Positions 33,417 through 46,218 of a stretch of 64,000 bases of DNA are shown here, piece after piece; the first letter of the stretch is position 1; each line of letters starts with the position of its first letter. A program made the position numbers and the translations under genes. The notes beneath the pieces are model-generated. The model did no database searches and was not told where the DNA came from. It saw only the letters and a list, made by a program, of their open reading frames with translations. The DNA comes from Phialocephala subalpina. Taxonomy: Eukaryota > Ascomycota > Leotiomycetes > Helotiales > Mollisiaceae. The DNA is taken from assembly GCA_900073065.1 (NCBI GenBank), contig FJOG01000033.1, positions 199,649-263,648 of the forward strand, read 5' to 3'.

Positions 33417-34889
33417 TTACGAAATGCCGTGATCGGATGCAGGAAACGAGGGGATCGCTCGCCCTGACGCGCACGATACCTTGGCTTCCTGAACACAAAT
33501 ACAAGACCAAGGGATCCTGACAACCAGGGCCTCGGTCGTTAGCAATCCAATTGCGATGGCGGTCCTCAACGCCATACCGCTATGCATGTGGCTGGGATGC
33601 AACTTCAGAGCATGCTGACAATATACGGACAACAAGAGCAGAGTCTGAGCACCTTCAAAAGAGCAAACTTCAAAGACATCACCGAGTAGTCGCCTGGTTC
33701 GTTGGAGATGCAATCTCGACATTCGAATTGACGATGGTACATACTGTGTGCCGTTCTTTTGGGCTTCCTCGGTACCAATATCGAGTTCTGCCCGCTGATC
33801 CTGAAGAGCATCCACTGGAGCAGTCAACGCACCGACTGCTAGTACCGCGTTGTACAGAGCCAAGAAATGCATCTGGTTTCGCGGCAGGCATTCGACGGTT
33901 GCAAATACCCATATCTCTTCCTCCCATCTTGATGTGAACCTTTTGGTTGATAGGAAGGACGGATAAATCAGGTGTAGATTCTGGAAACACAGATTGACAT
34001 ACTCTTATTCAAGAAGCATTGGATTCCCAAGAAAACACTCAGACGAGTGAGCATTCGGAGCTCGAGGTAGAATGGGGGTTGGAGCCTCTGAGGGAGTATT
34101 GCTGACTGGAGATACCACATTGTTTGTCTTCTCAGGTCGAGACTTCTGGGCTATACCGGCTGCCGCGAACGGCGACTCCGGCCGACTACCTGGCGGCTCA
34201 GAAGTCTCATCGCAAAAAATATCAACAACAAAAAGAGGCGTCTGAGAAGATTCGTCGTGCTGAGTATCCATTGGTGGAGTTGCAGCTGCTGTTGGGCCGT
34301 GCTATGTTTAGAGCTGCTCACAGGGGAGAAAGTCTCTTACAGTAGCATGCCGGGTGGAAGGTGGAAAGGCACGGCGATTGTCGAAGTCGGGAGCTTTGGA
34401 GAAGTTGTTTAACGAGAACCACATTGGACGAATGCCCATAAAACTCGGTGCCACTGGTTTGGCGATTGATTGCCGCAACGATTTCATCGTCCGACTCAGC
34501 GAAGGGCGTACAAAATGGGCATCGTGCGGGGTATCCTGATGGAACTTCGAAAGTTTGGTGCTAGAACGGTGCGTACTTTTCGTTTGATGGGGTTTGCTGG
34601 CCCCTGAGAGTTGATATCCTTCAATGCCTTTCTTCAGTCCTAGCTTTGCTCTCTTCTCGCCGTAGACGCAAGGTACCTGCACGAAGAGTTCAGTATCGCT
34701 GTCTTCAATTAAATCTGGGTACATACCTTTGCGCACCCGACACAGGAATCGTTGGTCACATTTGGCCTTCTTAGCTCGACAAGTATCGCATGCTAGAGAA
34801 GCTCGAGGTTTGTACTTTCTCTTCCTGTGGTTCGGTGCTGATGAAGGTGGCTGGGGACTCATGCCCCGCGTCGCGTTGAAGGCGTCCAT
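33417..34889 (-). pseudogene. Zn2Cys6 transcription factor, inactivated
   Basis: From ATG 34889 the protein begins with a basic region and ACDTCRAKKAKCDQRFLCRV, the zinc cluster, but the next codons read RKG where the family needs Cys; the DNA looks as if two bases were lost from a GTG-TGC run, which also breaks the frame into the following 50-nt intron (GTATGT...GCAG). VPCVYGEKRAK follows. Further down there is a TAA at about 34007 before EYVNLCFQNLHLIYPSF, then the fungal-trans middle region FLALYNAVLAVGALTAP, FEGAQTLLLLSVYCQ and SGMALRTAIAIGL. The frame ends at 33417, shortly after WSCICVQEAKVSCASGR. At least three lesions; the C-terminal third is missing. Its place beside OMT and acyltransferase suggests a former pathway regulator (inference). 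Confidence 0.72.
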
Positions 34890-35540
34890 TCACGTATCTA
34901 CCCTGTAGCCCAGGGGGTCGAAACCGCATCGCCTGAGTATCGGAATGTCTCTAGATTGATATTGGGAAGATCCAGTTGTTGATGAAGGAGGAGTGAAGGA
35001 AGGAAGTTGGTGAAGCCGGTCGAGATTGCTGAAAGGCGGAGAGATGACGCTAGACTCGATATAGATGTGGGAAGAAAGGAGTACTCAAATAACTTTAAGA
35101 GACATCATCTGTGTACGGTTAAACGTGAGGATATATGCTTGACGGATGGGAATCACTTCCATTCTGCATAGAAAGAAGGGAGTCCATCTGGAGCAATAGT
35201 CACTTGATGTACCCACGTGACGGTCTCATGCTAGCATCCTTTTGGTCTTCGTTGTTCCTGCGGCATAACGTGTCAATCACTCTCTTCTTGCCATCAATGT
35301 TTATCTCTCCATACACAGTCAACAAATGATGAATAGAAAGGCTATCGCAATCGAGGCGGAAAGCTATCTGAGCACACCATTTGAACTCCATGCTGCCACC
35401 ATACGTCTGCCGTGATGAGAGCATTAGTTGCATTCTTGCTCCAAGACTGACCCTTCAACTCAAACAAAGTAGGATCTTTCGCCATTATCAACTGCCACGC
35501 CGAATTCAACAAATTTTGTTTTCTCATTGATTGATGAAAC
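34890..35540. other. Intergenic
   Basis: About 650 bases between the dead regulator and the next HET relic. Motif-free short frames only. Confidence 0.35.
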
Positions 35541-37593
35541 ATGCCATTTTTGTGCAACTTTTGCCAAACTATGGTAGAATGGCATTCCGCCACAGAATGC
35601 TCCAGCCTCATCGAAATCTTAGATCATCATTCAGATAGTATGGATTTCTTGCAGTCTTCAGGTGACTGCAAAGTCTGCAGAATGATCATTGAAGAAGATC
35701 CGAAACTGCATTTGTCGATGAATCAGCCATTTGACCCCAACTTGGAGCGCGAATAATTTCACTATCAAGTGAGCATGACAAAGGACAAGAGTGGAGTCAC
35801 CGAATTCCATTTCATAGATTCTCTTGATAGTGGAGGCTGGGATAGAATCCGTTTCTTGAATACTTACACACCATCACCTCCGATGGTTCGTTCGGATACG
35901 AATAATTTCGCATAACATGACGTTGACATCTTCAGATGATTACATCGCACGAGCAATATGGAGAATGAAAGATCCAACCTTCGACGAAAAACTCTCAACA
36001 ATCGAGGGATGGATCCAGAAGTGTGGTTCAAACCACCCGCGAATGCCACAAGACCCTCCTCGCACCCGAAGCGATTACCGAGCATCGAACCTGTTGATGA
36101 CCACGTAAAGGTAAAGCTAGCCTATCCTGAAACACAGGATTCTGCACACGGCATCAAATACACGACACTAAGTCATTGTTGGGGAAATCCAACAACTTCA
36201 TCACCACCACTCAGAACAACACTCACCAACGAAGTGAGCCGTCAAGAGGAAGTCCCATGGCATCATCTCCCAAAAAACTTTCAACATGCCAGACTGATCA
36301 CCCAGCAGTTGCACATCCGCTATATCTGGATCGATTCCCTTTGCATCATCCAGGACAGCAAAGCTAACTGGGAAGAAGAATCAGCGAACATGGCTGCCAT
36401 CTATCGAGGACCGTATGTCAATTTAGCAGCCACCAGCTCCCTGATAGCCACGGGGGAATGATCTTCGATCCCTGCTCCACAATCTCAATATCGGGTTTAA
36501 CGAAGATTGATGCGGCGTATCGACACGTTCCATAAAAGAAAGATAGCAAAGACAAGATCCTCATCATTCGCAAATGCATCGATACAAACTCCAATTGGGT
36601 AGCATAGCACCCCTTTTGAAACGAGGCTGGGTTTTACAGGTGCAGGCTTTAGCACCAAGGACTGTCCACTTCGTAACCGATCAGCTTCGCTGGCATGTCG
36701 AGAGGGACCAGAATCTGAAGACGGAAGTGCCACCCATCCTGGGCAAGTCACATTGGCTGGGCTAGCATGCTGCGATTTCGAGGACTTCCTGCAGACACAT
36801 CAGCTTTGGCGAGCTTGGATACATTGGTGGTTCCGTCGAGAATTGACATATAACTCTGACCAAACAGCCTCGCTTGCAAGTCTAATCAGATTCTATCAAG
36901 AGCGGACCCATAATGAGCCGCTGCTTGGACTGTGGAAAAAACACTTCCCCGGGATCTTCTCTGGACAGTTGAGCGGAGTAAAGGCGCTCAGCATTTCCTT
37001 CTTGGACCTAGTTATCGGCCACTGATTCCGGTGGAGTCCTGTTCCCTCTGCGATTCTTCGCTTGGGATCAGTATGAGAAAACATATGAAATCAAAGAAGC
37101 GACTTCGCACTGGCAAGGACGACCATTCACCTCGCAGCTACTTGCATCGAAGCTTGCGCTGTACGCCAAATTTAACCCCTTGGTCCTGGTGAAAACGAAT
37201 AAAGGTAATTGGTTGGTGGATGTAGACTCCCAACTCAAGATCAGGGACACGAACGATGAGCTCCCCTGCGACGAATGGGACGCCATCTACCTCGACCACG
37301 AGATCCCGAAGGAACACGAGGAGAAGATCATCTTGGTGCATTTGGTGCAGCGCGAAGTGGACCTCATCATCTATAAGGACATTGATGATTACGTTCTTGT
37401 GCTCGTTGCAGACCAAATTGATCCACTAGTCTGCCATAAAGTAGGAGCGGGGTTCATCAAAAGTCGACGTCGGGCTCCAGATCGAAGTGATCTAGATACC
37501 AAAGATGAGATAAGGCCTGGATTCTGTGTTGACAATTGGCCTAAGAGACGTCGAAATTGTTCAGCGTGCTCCTCTCTCGGGTTCTGTTCTTGA
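35541..37593 (+). pseudogene. HET-domain gene relic, several frames
   Basis: The first piece (35541-35756) has the HET N-terminus LCNFC and CKVCRMIIEEDP. The second (35958-36461) carries an almost perfect HET core: YTTLSHCWG, LPKNFQHARLITQQL and IRYIWIDSLCIIQDSKANWE followed by YVNLAAT. Then come PLLKRGWVLQVQALAPR (family: 'RGWVFQE..LAPR'), a C-terminal block with SLIRFYQERT in another frame, and a final 137-residue frame with ILVHLVQREV. At least three frame changes and several stops separate these parts. It is a full-length HET gene in ruins; orientation is opposite to the HET pair at 20.7-23.8 kb. Confidence 0.75.
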
Positions 37594-38221
37594 CAAGTTA
37601 CTCGGTTCAGCCTGTCAAAGAGTGGTGGAGGCAGGAGAGTATGCTTGTGAAATCATGAAGGATATGGCAAGATTTGCAGTGGCGGAAATAATGGTGCCGT
37701 TGAGCAATATGTAATTTCGGTTTTTAGCATCTTGCCGTGTGTAGGATAATGCCTCGTATTTGTAATCATCGTTCAAGGAGGTTGCACAGACTCGGCTCCT
37801 TTGATGCCTTTTGAGGTTGAGTCTTGGGATTGCTTGAACCTGGCTCAGAATTCATCTTCGTGCTATCCATACGTTAGGCTTAGACGAAGCGAGATGCTAT
37901 GGAGCATCTCAGATCGCACCGACTGTAGGTGGGCAACATATTTACATGAGCTAATCATAGAAAGAGATTGTAGGGGGGGGGGGCTCTCCTTTCCTAGGTT
38001 GCTATGATAGCCTAGACAAGAAATGCAAACAGGACCGACAAAAAGGCTTTTCATATTTCAAGACAAACAAGCAGGGTATAGAACATTCCAATGCAGATGT
38101 CAACAAACAAGAAAGTAAGTACGTAACAAGAGAAAGGCAAACGGCATTAACTTTTCTCTCGCAGCACCAGAGCAACACAACGGAAACGCTATGCAGGAAC
38201 CAATCTCTCTCCCCCATCACC
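37594..38221. other. Intergenic with short G-run
   Basis: About 630 bases; a G-rich run (10 G) lies near 37972-37981. No gene supportable. Confidence 0.35.
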
Positions 38222-38960
38222 TCAAACCTTCGAGCTCCTAACCAACCTCCTCCCAGTCCTCTGCTCCAAATAAACCCTAATACTCAACACCATAACCACC
38301 AACCCGATCAAGAACAACGGTATCAGATTCCACTTCCACCCTTGAATAACATGTAGCCAATGGTTGAGGTAGTTGCGGTCTTTGTTGCTTGTGAGGGGAA
38401 GCGCGAGGAGGGCCTTCTCCCAGTTTTCGGGGGACCAGTTTTGGAGTGGGTAGGCGTGGCCTTGGAATTGTGCCTGAATTTATATCGTCAGTATGGATTC
38501 TTGGGGAGAGGGAGAGGGTGGGGACACTGACAGCGACTGTTGTGTCGATACTCTGACCCTTCGTCTGATTCGTGACTGCGAATGTGTAGGCAAGTGCTGC
38601 AGTTGTGAGGCAGAAGCTCAGAATCGTCCAAATCGTGTATCCCAGGAAAATTCTCGAAGGTCGTGGAGTCTCATTGCTCTTTTCTCGTCGGCGCATCCAC
38701 CACAAAACAATCCATCCTCCAATAGAAACAATCACCAGCGCAGTACCTGCAGCTCCGTTGCTGGTATGTCCCTCATTAACCAAAAATCCCTTCGGCTTCG
38801 CATTTATAAGTATCGTCGATCCATCGGTGCCTTTGAACGGATATTGATTCGCGCCCGATCGATGGAAATATCCCACAGTTGCACTAATGAACGACAATTC
38901 GAGCGCTGAATCGATCGTAAGGAACACCAAGGCTATCGCTAGATGCAGCAGGGAAGACAT
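38222..38960 (-). CDS. Small multi-span membrane protein, fungal conserved
   Basis: Two exons (38960-38532 and 38473-38222), intron of 58 nt, 226 aa. Hydrophobic segments lie at about residues 2-35 (HLAIALVFLTIDSALELSFI), 68-90 (ALVIVSIGGWIVLWW), 105-130 (IFLGYTIWTILSFCLTTAAL) and near the C-terminus (WNLIPLFLIGLVVMVLSIRV). The spliced middle reads AQFQGHAYPLQNWSPENW, a pattern I recognise from uncharacterised fungal membrane proteins, followed by a basic C-terminal tail. Function unknown. The start was chosen at 38960 because the upstream 60 codons are low-complexity leader without conserved features. The retained frame after the intron is different from the simple read-through, which supports the splice. 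Confidence 0.72.
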
Positions 38961-41900
38961 CGTCGCGTGTCGGGTCGGGTCGTTAGCGAGGCTATCAACC
39001 ACGGAAAGCGTTTGATGAAACAGAAACGGATAAATGAGAAAGGGAAGAAACGAAACATATAAACCAAAAAAAAATAAGATTTCCCAAATTTCGGGGACTT
39101 TAATAATACGAGGCGCATTGTTGCCACATGTCAGACGCATAAGCTGAGGGGGCTGAAATTGTCATCAATCAGAATAAGCACATGTCTTGGCAAGCGATCC
39201 CGTTTGCTGGTTGGGAATCCCTCGCGGCCGCGCTCGGCAATGAAGGCCAATGCTCCAAAAGAGCAGCCCTACAAGCCAGAATGGGACAGCGATGTCATTG
39301 CTGCATTCGGCTACGGACATCCGTGAGATGTGCACATGTGGTGGGAGCTGTGCCGTGGAGATCTTCGCGGGGGTGAGGAACGATTATTTGATATGGGAGA
39401 AGGATGAGGCTGAGGTGATGCCGGATTGGGGATTCGCGGCGACGCGTGGATGTTGTTGTGCAGAATGATCATTAGGAAGCTGGCAGGAGGAGCCTCGAGT
39501 TCATGATATTCAGTTCCGCTTTTAGAATCCGGGGAAGTGGCAGCTGTCAACTGCGGCCGGCACTTGGCATTTTGATTCTGCGTAAGGCGTAGGGCAGACT
39601 GTGGCTGATGATGTGGTTGGATAGGACCTCAGCCCCGCCAGCTTTCAGCTGCGGCTTGTGGCTTGTGGCTTGATGCTTAGAATCTATTGGATAAAATAAT
39701 GTGACGCGCTGGAGACTGGGAAACATATATGAATGAGGCTTGCGCAGTAGAGAGTCGCTGAGACAAGCAACGGTGAAGGGATCAAGTGCAGAGTCACGTG
39801 TTGAGTCTATACTCAGAGCTGGAAGTATGCCTAGGTGTATGGACATGTCTTCCTCCGTACAGGCAGTGCAGGGTGTTGTGAGATGCATGAGCGTGTGCTT
39901 CGAACTTGTTGGCCGATTGGACTTGTGATTGAAAACAGTCTCACATCCTCCTCTCACGCGAGACACTGCAGCGAAAGCCCAATGACTCGGAAGACGCGAA
40001 CGTGAGCCTCTGATGCAAGGAGCTATATTTGAACTGCATCACGGAGACTACCGAGTGTTTCATGATATTAACAGCTCGTTGTGCGTTAGTCGAATCTCGA
40101 AAAGCTGCAGGCGCACCCTACGCAGATGGATGGGTTCCAAGTTGGTGGCAAGAATCATGTGACGGATAATCAAGTTGATGTTGAAAGGTCTGCATTGCGG
40201 CGAAAGGTAAGGAGTAGCAGCGCGAAAATAGGATGCTGCGTTTGGGTCAGGATGACATTCTCGCTGCTGATGTAGTATGCTGTTGGACCGAAGTATCAAG
40301 ACAGCACGTGATACGGATGGACTTTCTCAATTGAAAAGACACTGGAGCTGGAAGCTTTGGCAGCATTCGTCAACAATAGAGAACGAACATCAAGGCTATC
40401 TCGGGAGGCTATCACTTGACATCCAGTGATAAGTGGGAGAACTCACCAGCTGTCAACATTCAAGACTTCCTGAACGAGTCGACGACTCAACACTCACAGA
40501 ATCGCGATATCAAAACAAGTCTTCTCAGTCGACAACAACAATAGGAAATGAAAATGATACTCAAAATTCACAGCCTCGGCTTCGAATTGAGGCTCAGCAC
40601 GTGCCCACGATCGCGTCGTGCAATGTGCAACACCAAACATGAACGAACGTATTGATCGTACGCCCCTATTCCGTGCAGGTTGAAGCTCATGAGATGCAAC
40701 AAAAATCAAGGGAAGCACAGATCTGCACCCAATCTGCCAAGCTCAAAAACTGGAGAAGCGACTCGGCGAACGCTTGATTGGACCTGATTTGCGCAATAAT
40801 TTGATCAGAAATGCTTGTACACGGAAGGACCAACTGATCGAAATGGAAACTTCTCCTCGTCCGACAACAAAACTTGATCGCGTCATCGCACCTCTCTCGA
40901 TTCCTTGAGCGAATTACTCGAGTCGCGCACTCTAACTTGGGCGTTTAACAAGTCAACAATTGGAAAATTATAAGTCGGATGCAAGACATCACGATCGCAA
41001 ATTCTCAGCCGCCTCTCCTCCCAATCGTCGTCCACATAGCAGCACCCACAACCACATCCCCCACGCGTCTTTGATGGAGAATCAGATCATCACGTTCTCG
41101 AACCGATATTCGCGGTCTATGGGTCGCTGAAACAGGGAACATTCTTTACAGGTAATTCGAATCGGCGTACGAGATCCACCGGAATAGGGAGCGATTGGAT
41201 ATAAAATTATTTGACGTCGGCGGCGGGCGGGATCTTATCGGGGACGCCTTCAGGGCTGATCGCTTGGTTCAGGGGCTGAACCTGGAGAGGTCAAAGATTT
41301 CAGAAGCCGAGAGGCAGATAAGAAAACGTTATTTTTGTCTCAAGATAAGGAACACATGCTGTTGAAACGCCAAGATGCAGGTATAAAATTCAATTTCCGC
41401 CAAGATGGTGTGTTGATTCTTTTTGGGGAGAGGAAAAGAGGCTGTGAACAGGACGAAAAGCTTCTCCTTCCACCCGTACGAGATTCTAGAATCGTTGAGC
41501 ATTAAAGTTATGCAGCGGAAGAGACCGCGTTGTGAAGAGACTTCAGTTTTGGGCCGCGGCGATGACGTAGGTTGAGACCAACGAGGCGCTCAATTGCTTC
41601 TTGGCATGTCCACACTGAAAATCCATTTCTGTGGGAAAGGAACGCTGATCAACCAATTGTATTCCTCGAATTAACCACTGTTTCTTCATTGGGAACAGCA
41701 TGCGTGTGGTGGTTGCATGGTTGGGAGGTTTGCGCGAGAGTCCCTGACGCTGCTGCAGGGGCGCTATATCGAACCAGGTAAAGGGAGAGGCGACGACGAG
41801 ATAGAGTATCAGATCTCTTAGCACAGAGCGTCTTCGTGTCCGATCGAGTGCTTCTTCTTCTCCACTTCTACGTCGTCGTCGTCCGAATTGTCCTTCTTGT

Positions 41901-42191
41901 GTCTCCATCTTCCATCATCGTCTGTTTAGACATTACACTCGCTTCCTCTCCTCAAGTACACGAATATCTGGCTCAAGACGCGTTGTTGACTTGAAGCTTT
42001 TACCCTCCCGCCCTTAGAGTTTTCCAGATACGTCAGTTTTATCACCAATTGAAAGCTTCAGGAAGCAGACCTTCGTTTCTTTCGGCACTGTCTGCTGTGC
42101 AGTACATTTCAATTGTCTGCACTTCAGATACAATACCAAACTTTCTAATGCGAAGGAATGAAGACCCATTAACGAACCCCACGAATCCATA
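38961..42191. other. Long intergenic region
   Basis: About 3.2 kb between the membrane protein and the MscS gene. Scattered frames of 60-140 codons on both strands have no motifs, membrane segments or splice-supported continuation. A long upstream region is plausible for the channel gene. I see no repeat structure or RNA gene. Confidence 0.4.
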
Positions 42192-45100
42192 ATGTCGTCC
42201 CCAATCCACGAGAAAGACCAATACTCTTTCCCTGCCTTCGCTGCAGACCCTCCTGCGAACCAACAACACCAGCGACGCTCCTCTGACGAAGATGGCACAC
42301 TACAAGGCGAGATAGCAGATGACGGGGTGGAACACAACCATCTGCGAGTCACAACCAGCTATGCGGAGGGACAACACAACTTGGAGAAGGAAAGAGACCG
42401 GTCGCCCATGTCTATCTCCCAACAAAGAGAACAGTCTCGCAGACTAGACGATGATCTCGAAATGCTGCGAGCCGAACGCGTGGTATCCAACGCCGAGAAA
42501 TCCAATGAAGATAGCATGGGAAGATCTAAATCTCTAATGGGACGTTCGAGATCAAGGAATCCTGCAGAGCCATTGGATGATTTCGATATCAATACGAACC
42601 CCATACACGAGAAGACGAAGATTTATCAGCCTCCTCCCAACCCCACGACGAAATTGGCGAAGACGTTCAAGAAGATTCATAATTCGAGCTTCTTGGTTCG
42701 GTACTTCTTCTACATTTCACCTCTTACGATTCTACTTCTCATACCTGTGCTCTTGGGGCTTTTAGTCTTTGAGCGTTCAACCGTTGGAGATGTCCGGTTG
42801 TTCTGGTTCGGCATTTGGCTTGAGATTGTCTGGTTGACGTTATGGCTTTCACGAGTAAGTGTTGCAAATATGTCATTCACAACCAGTGTGCTGACAAGAA
42901 CTAGATCATTGCCAAGTCGATTCCATACCCAATGGGCTTGATCTCAAGCATGTTCACTAATAATAGCAAGAAATGGAGAGATCTAGGCAAAGCATTGGAA
43001 GTACCAGCAACGCTCTTCTTCTGGTGGCTGGCCATCGAAATCTCCTTTCTTCCGACGATGAAGAACCATCATCTGGACGGCAACACTGGAACAAGACCTT
43101 GGGAGAATATCGTCAATAAGCTCATTATCTCTGGTCTCGTCGGAGCAAGTTTGAACTTCTTCGAGAAGATCATCATCCAGCTCATCGCCATCAGCTTCCA
43201 TTTGCGAACGTACGCAGATCGGATCGAGGTCAACAAGTTCCAGATCCAGAGTTTGGTCAAGCTCTACGTGTACTCGAAGGATAAGATTGCAATGGAGGAT
43301 TCGGAATTCGAGGTCGGTGGTAGGTCAGGCCCGACTTCTGGTGCAAGGACGCCCATGCAATATGTCAACAAAGCTCAAAAGAACGCTCGTCATGTGTTCA
43401 ACAGGGTTGGTGATGTGGCAGGCAGAGTGGCTGGAGATTTTACTGGCCAGGCTGTGAAGACCAGCAGCCACCCACATCAAGTGTACGTGCCCCTCATTTC
43501 CATGTTGAAAACTCGCTAACCATACCCAAGCATCCTTCAACTCCTCAACAGTACATCTGGCTCCCAAGTCCTTGCCCGCCGTCTCTACAGAACATTCGCA
43601 CAGGAAGACTCTGAAACCGTCCTCTCTGATGATCTCGCCCCCGCATTCGACAACGACGATGAAGCCAGCGCCGCCTTCACTATGTTCGACAAAGATCTCA
43701 ACGGCGACATATCAATGGAAGAGCTAGAAGCCGTCTGCGTGGAAATCGGTCGAGAACGAAAAGCCATCACCGCCTCACTCAAGGACCTTGACTCCGTCGT
43801 CTCCAAACTCGACGACGTATTCCTTTTCATCGTGTTCGTCATCACCATCTTGGTCCTCATCTCTCTCATCTCAACATCCGCCTCCGGAGTCCTAACATCA
43901 GCCGGATCCACCGTCCTCGCCCTCTCCTGGCTCTTCTCCGCCACTGCCCAAGAATTCCTCCAATCCGTAATCTTCGTCTTCGTCAAACACCCCTTCGACG
44001 TCGGTGACCGAGTGACCATCTACGGAAACACCGGCTCCCAACTAAAAGGCGACGATTACTTCGTCAAGGAGATCGCTCTTCTCTACACCGAGTTCAAGAA
44101 GATGGAAGGTCACGTAGTCCAAGCTCCAAACTCCTACCTTAACACCCTCTTCATCCTGAACCAGCGTCGTTCCGGCGGCCTCGCAGAAGCTGTTCCAGTA
44201 ACCGTGAAATTTGGAACCACGCTCGATCAAATCGATACCTTGCGTCAACGTCTGCTCGAGTTCGTCGGATCAGAAAACAGAGAATACCAAAAGAACATCT
44301 TGACAGAACTAACCACCATCTACGAAGCGCACTCCATCACCCTTAACGTTGTATTCTTCTACAAATCCAACTGGCAAAACGAGTTGCTCCGTCTCCAACG
44401 CCGCAACAAATTTATCTGCGCAATGATGGTCACCATGCACGAAATCGGCATGGAAGGACCACGTATGCGTTGGCCCGGAGCTACGCAGAACTTTCCTATG
44501 CATCTTCATGACGCTTATCCACCTCAATACACACCTGCCCCAAACCCACCTTCTAGCTCCGATGGCCAGCCGCGGTCAGGGAGTTTAGCGAGAGAAGACA
44601 ACATGTATTCCGTCCCCGAAGACCCCACAGCACCAAACCCAATCCACCCCTCCCAATCCCCCCGCCAACAACCCTCCATCATGCGTAACCGCGGTGGTTC
44701 CGCCTCTCGGCAACGCGGAGAATCGATCTCAGCAATGGGTAAACGCGTCGATTTCTCACTCGGAATGTCAGCCATCTCCTCAGGAGCGGATTTCGGCGAC
44801 GTCTACGAAGATCGGAAACCAGTCTTGCCACCAACAATAACCACCACCTCTCCTTCTCCTGGACGTTCGAGCAAAGATGTCCGTGGCTCTGAAGATAATT
44901 CTAGTGTTGCGAGGACAAGTAGTCGGGATTCGAATAATCTAAGTAAAGTCATGTCCGGCTCCAGCAGTCAAAAAATGCACCGCAACCGCTTTTTCGGGCG
45001 CTCAATCGGACGTTCAAAACTAGGATCCGCAGATGAAGGGACAGATCTTGATGATTTGGAAGCAGGCACGAGGGAATTTACTGCCGACGACCTCCCAGAC

Positions 45101-45373
45101 ATCCCAGAAGCCTCTGGATCCAACTCGGCAAACTGGGGAGAGAAGGTTGAGGGCGAGTTGGAGAAGAAGAGGAGGGAGACTGTTGGTGAGGAGGGTGCGC
45201 ATGGGGAGGTTAGGGGAAGTGGGGGTGGGAGGATTGATCCTCGAACGGGCATCGTGTCACCTCAAGCTGTCGCACGAGACAGTGCGTTGGAGAGGGGGGA
45301 GCTGCCTACTATGAGTCGGCCGCCGAGGAGGGCGATGACTGAAGTTTTTAAGGGGAATTCGAGGAGACGTTGA
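42192..45373 (+). CDS. MscS-type mechanosensitive channel with EF-hand
   Basis: Three exons (42192-42854, 42905-43482, 43531-45373), introns 50 and 48 nt, 1027 aa. The N-terminal 150 residues are polar and Ser/Arg-rich. Membrane segments start at about 171-191 ([19 protein letters not shown]) and continue through exon 2. At about residues 466-480 [15 protein letters not shown] is an EF-hand loop. The pore helix and beta domain follow: [39 protein letters not shown]. The C-terminal about 300 residues are Ser/Pro/Arg-rich and probably disordered. This architecture is that of the fungal Msy1/Msy2 (MscA) channels, which sit in ER or plasma membrane and release Ca2+ on hypo-osmotic swelling. Intact; good candidate for a housekeeping gene. 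Confidence 0.9.
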
Positions 45374-46218
45374 GTGAGCGAAGCGAGCTCTGTGGCGAGA
45401 AGATGGGGGTATAGGATATTGGAAGGGGTTTTGCATTTAGCGGGAGTTCAAAGGAGAGATGAAATGATTGATACCAGGCAACATACGAGGAAGGACAGGA
45501 CAGGACGACATTACATTATAGAGTTAATGACATATAGAACTACAGAGCGAGCATGGACTTGCAGGAGCGGCTTTTAGAGAAGTATTGTAATTGTTAAAGT
45601 AAAGAAGTACAACGACACGTTGCATATTGTCTGATCATCAAATATTTCGCATCACGATGTGAGATTTTTTGCAGCGTTGCTCCTACCTGTTCTATATCAG
45701 TACAGTACGTCCTGCTTCTCGAACTTGAGTGAAGATATTATTAATTTTTTCTCGATATCTGTTGACGACTTTGAATCATCATGCACGTCACGTCGGTCCT
45801 CGCCTCCAGATTACCCGAAAACGGCGGACCCGCAAAATTTGGAGGCCGAAAAAATGCAAATTGTTTCAAAAAAAGTCAAAAAAAGTCAGATTATCTGACT
45901 CCCTCGGATACGAAATCCAGGAACAGAGAGTTACTTCTCTGCATAATAGAGATACCTGATTCGCTGACAACTTACTCGGATGGAGGAACCTCACGTCTCG
46001 AGGTGTGCTTCACGTGGTCAACGCAAGAAAGACAATATCAACACTAATTTGGATGGACACACTTGGATCGAGAGGCTCATTTAATTGTAATTCAAACTCC
46101 GATGATTCTTCAAGAAAGATAGCTATCCAGACTCCCCAAAGTACTAAATATTCCAAGTGCTCAACCCTCAACACCCCATTTCTTGCTCCGGTCTAACTAA
46201 TGTGAGTCGCCAATGTGA
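45374..46218. other. Intergenic
   Basis: About 840 bases between converging genes (MscS and AAA+). A/T-rich with A-runs near 45850-45890. No gene supportable. Confidence 0.4.

Noticed and set aside
39547..39966. A 139-codon minus-strand frame
   Set aside because: No motif, no splice-supported continuation and ordinary random-frame composition.
41543..41908. A 121-codon minus-strand frame upstream of the MscS gene
   Set aside because: Arg-rich low-complexity translation of a CT-rich promoter-like stretch.
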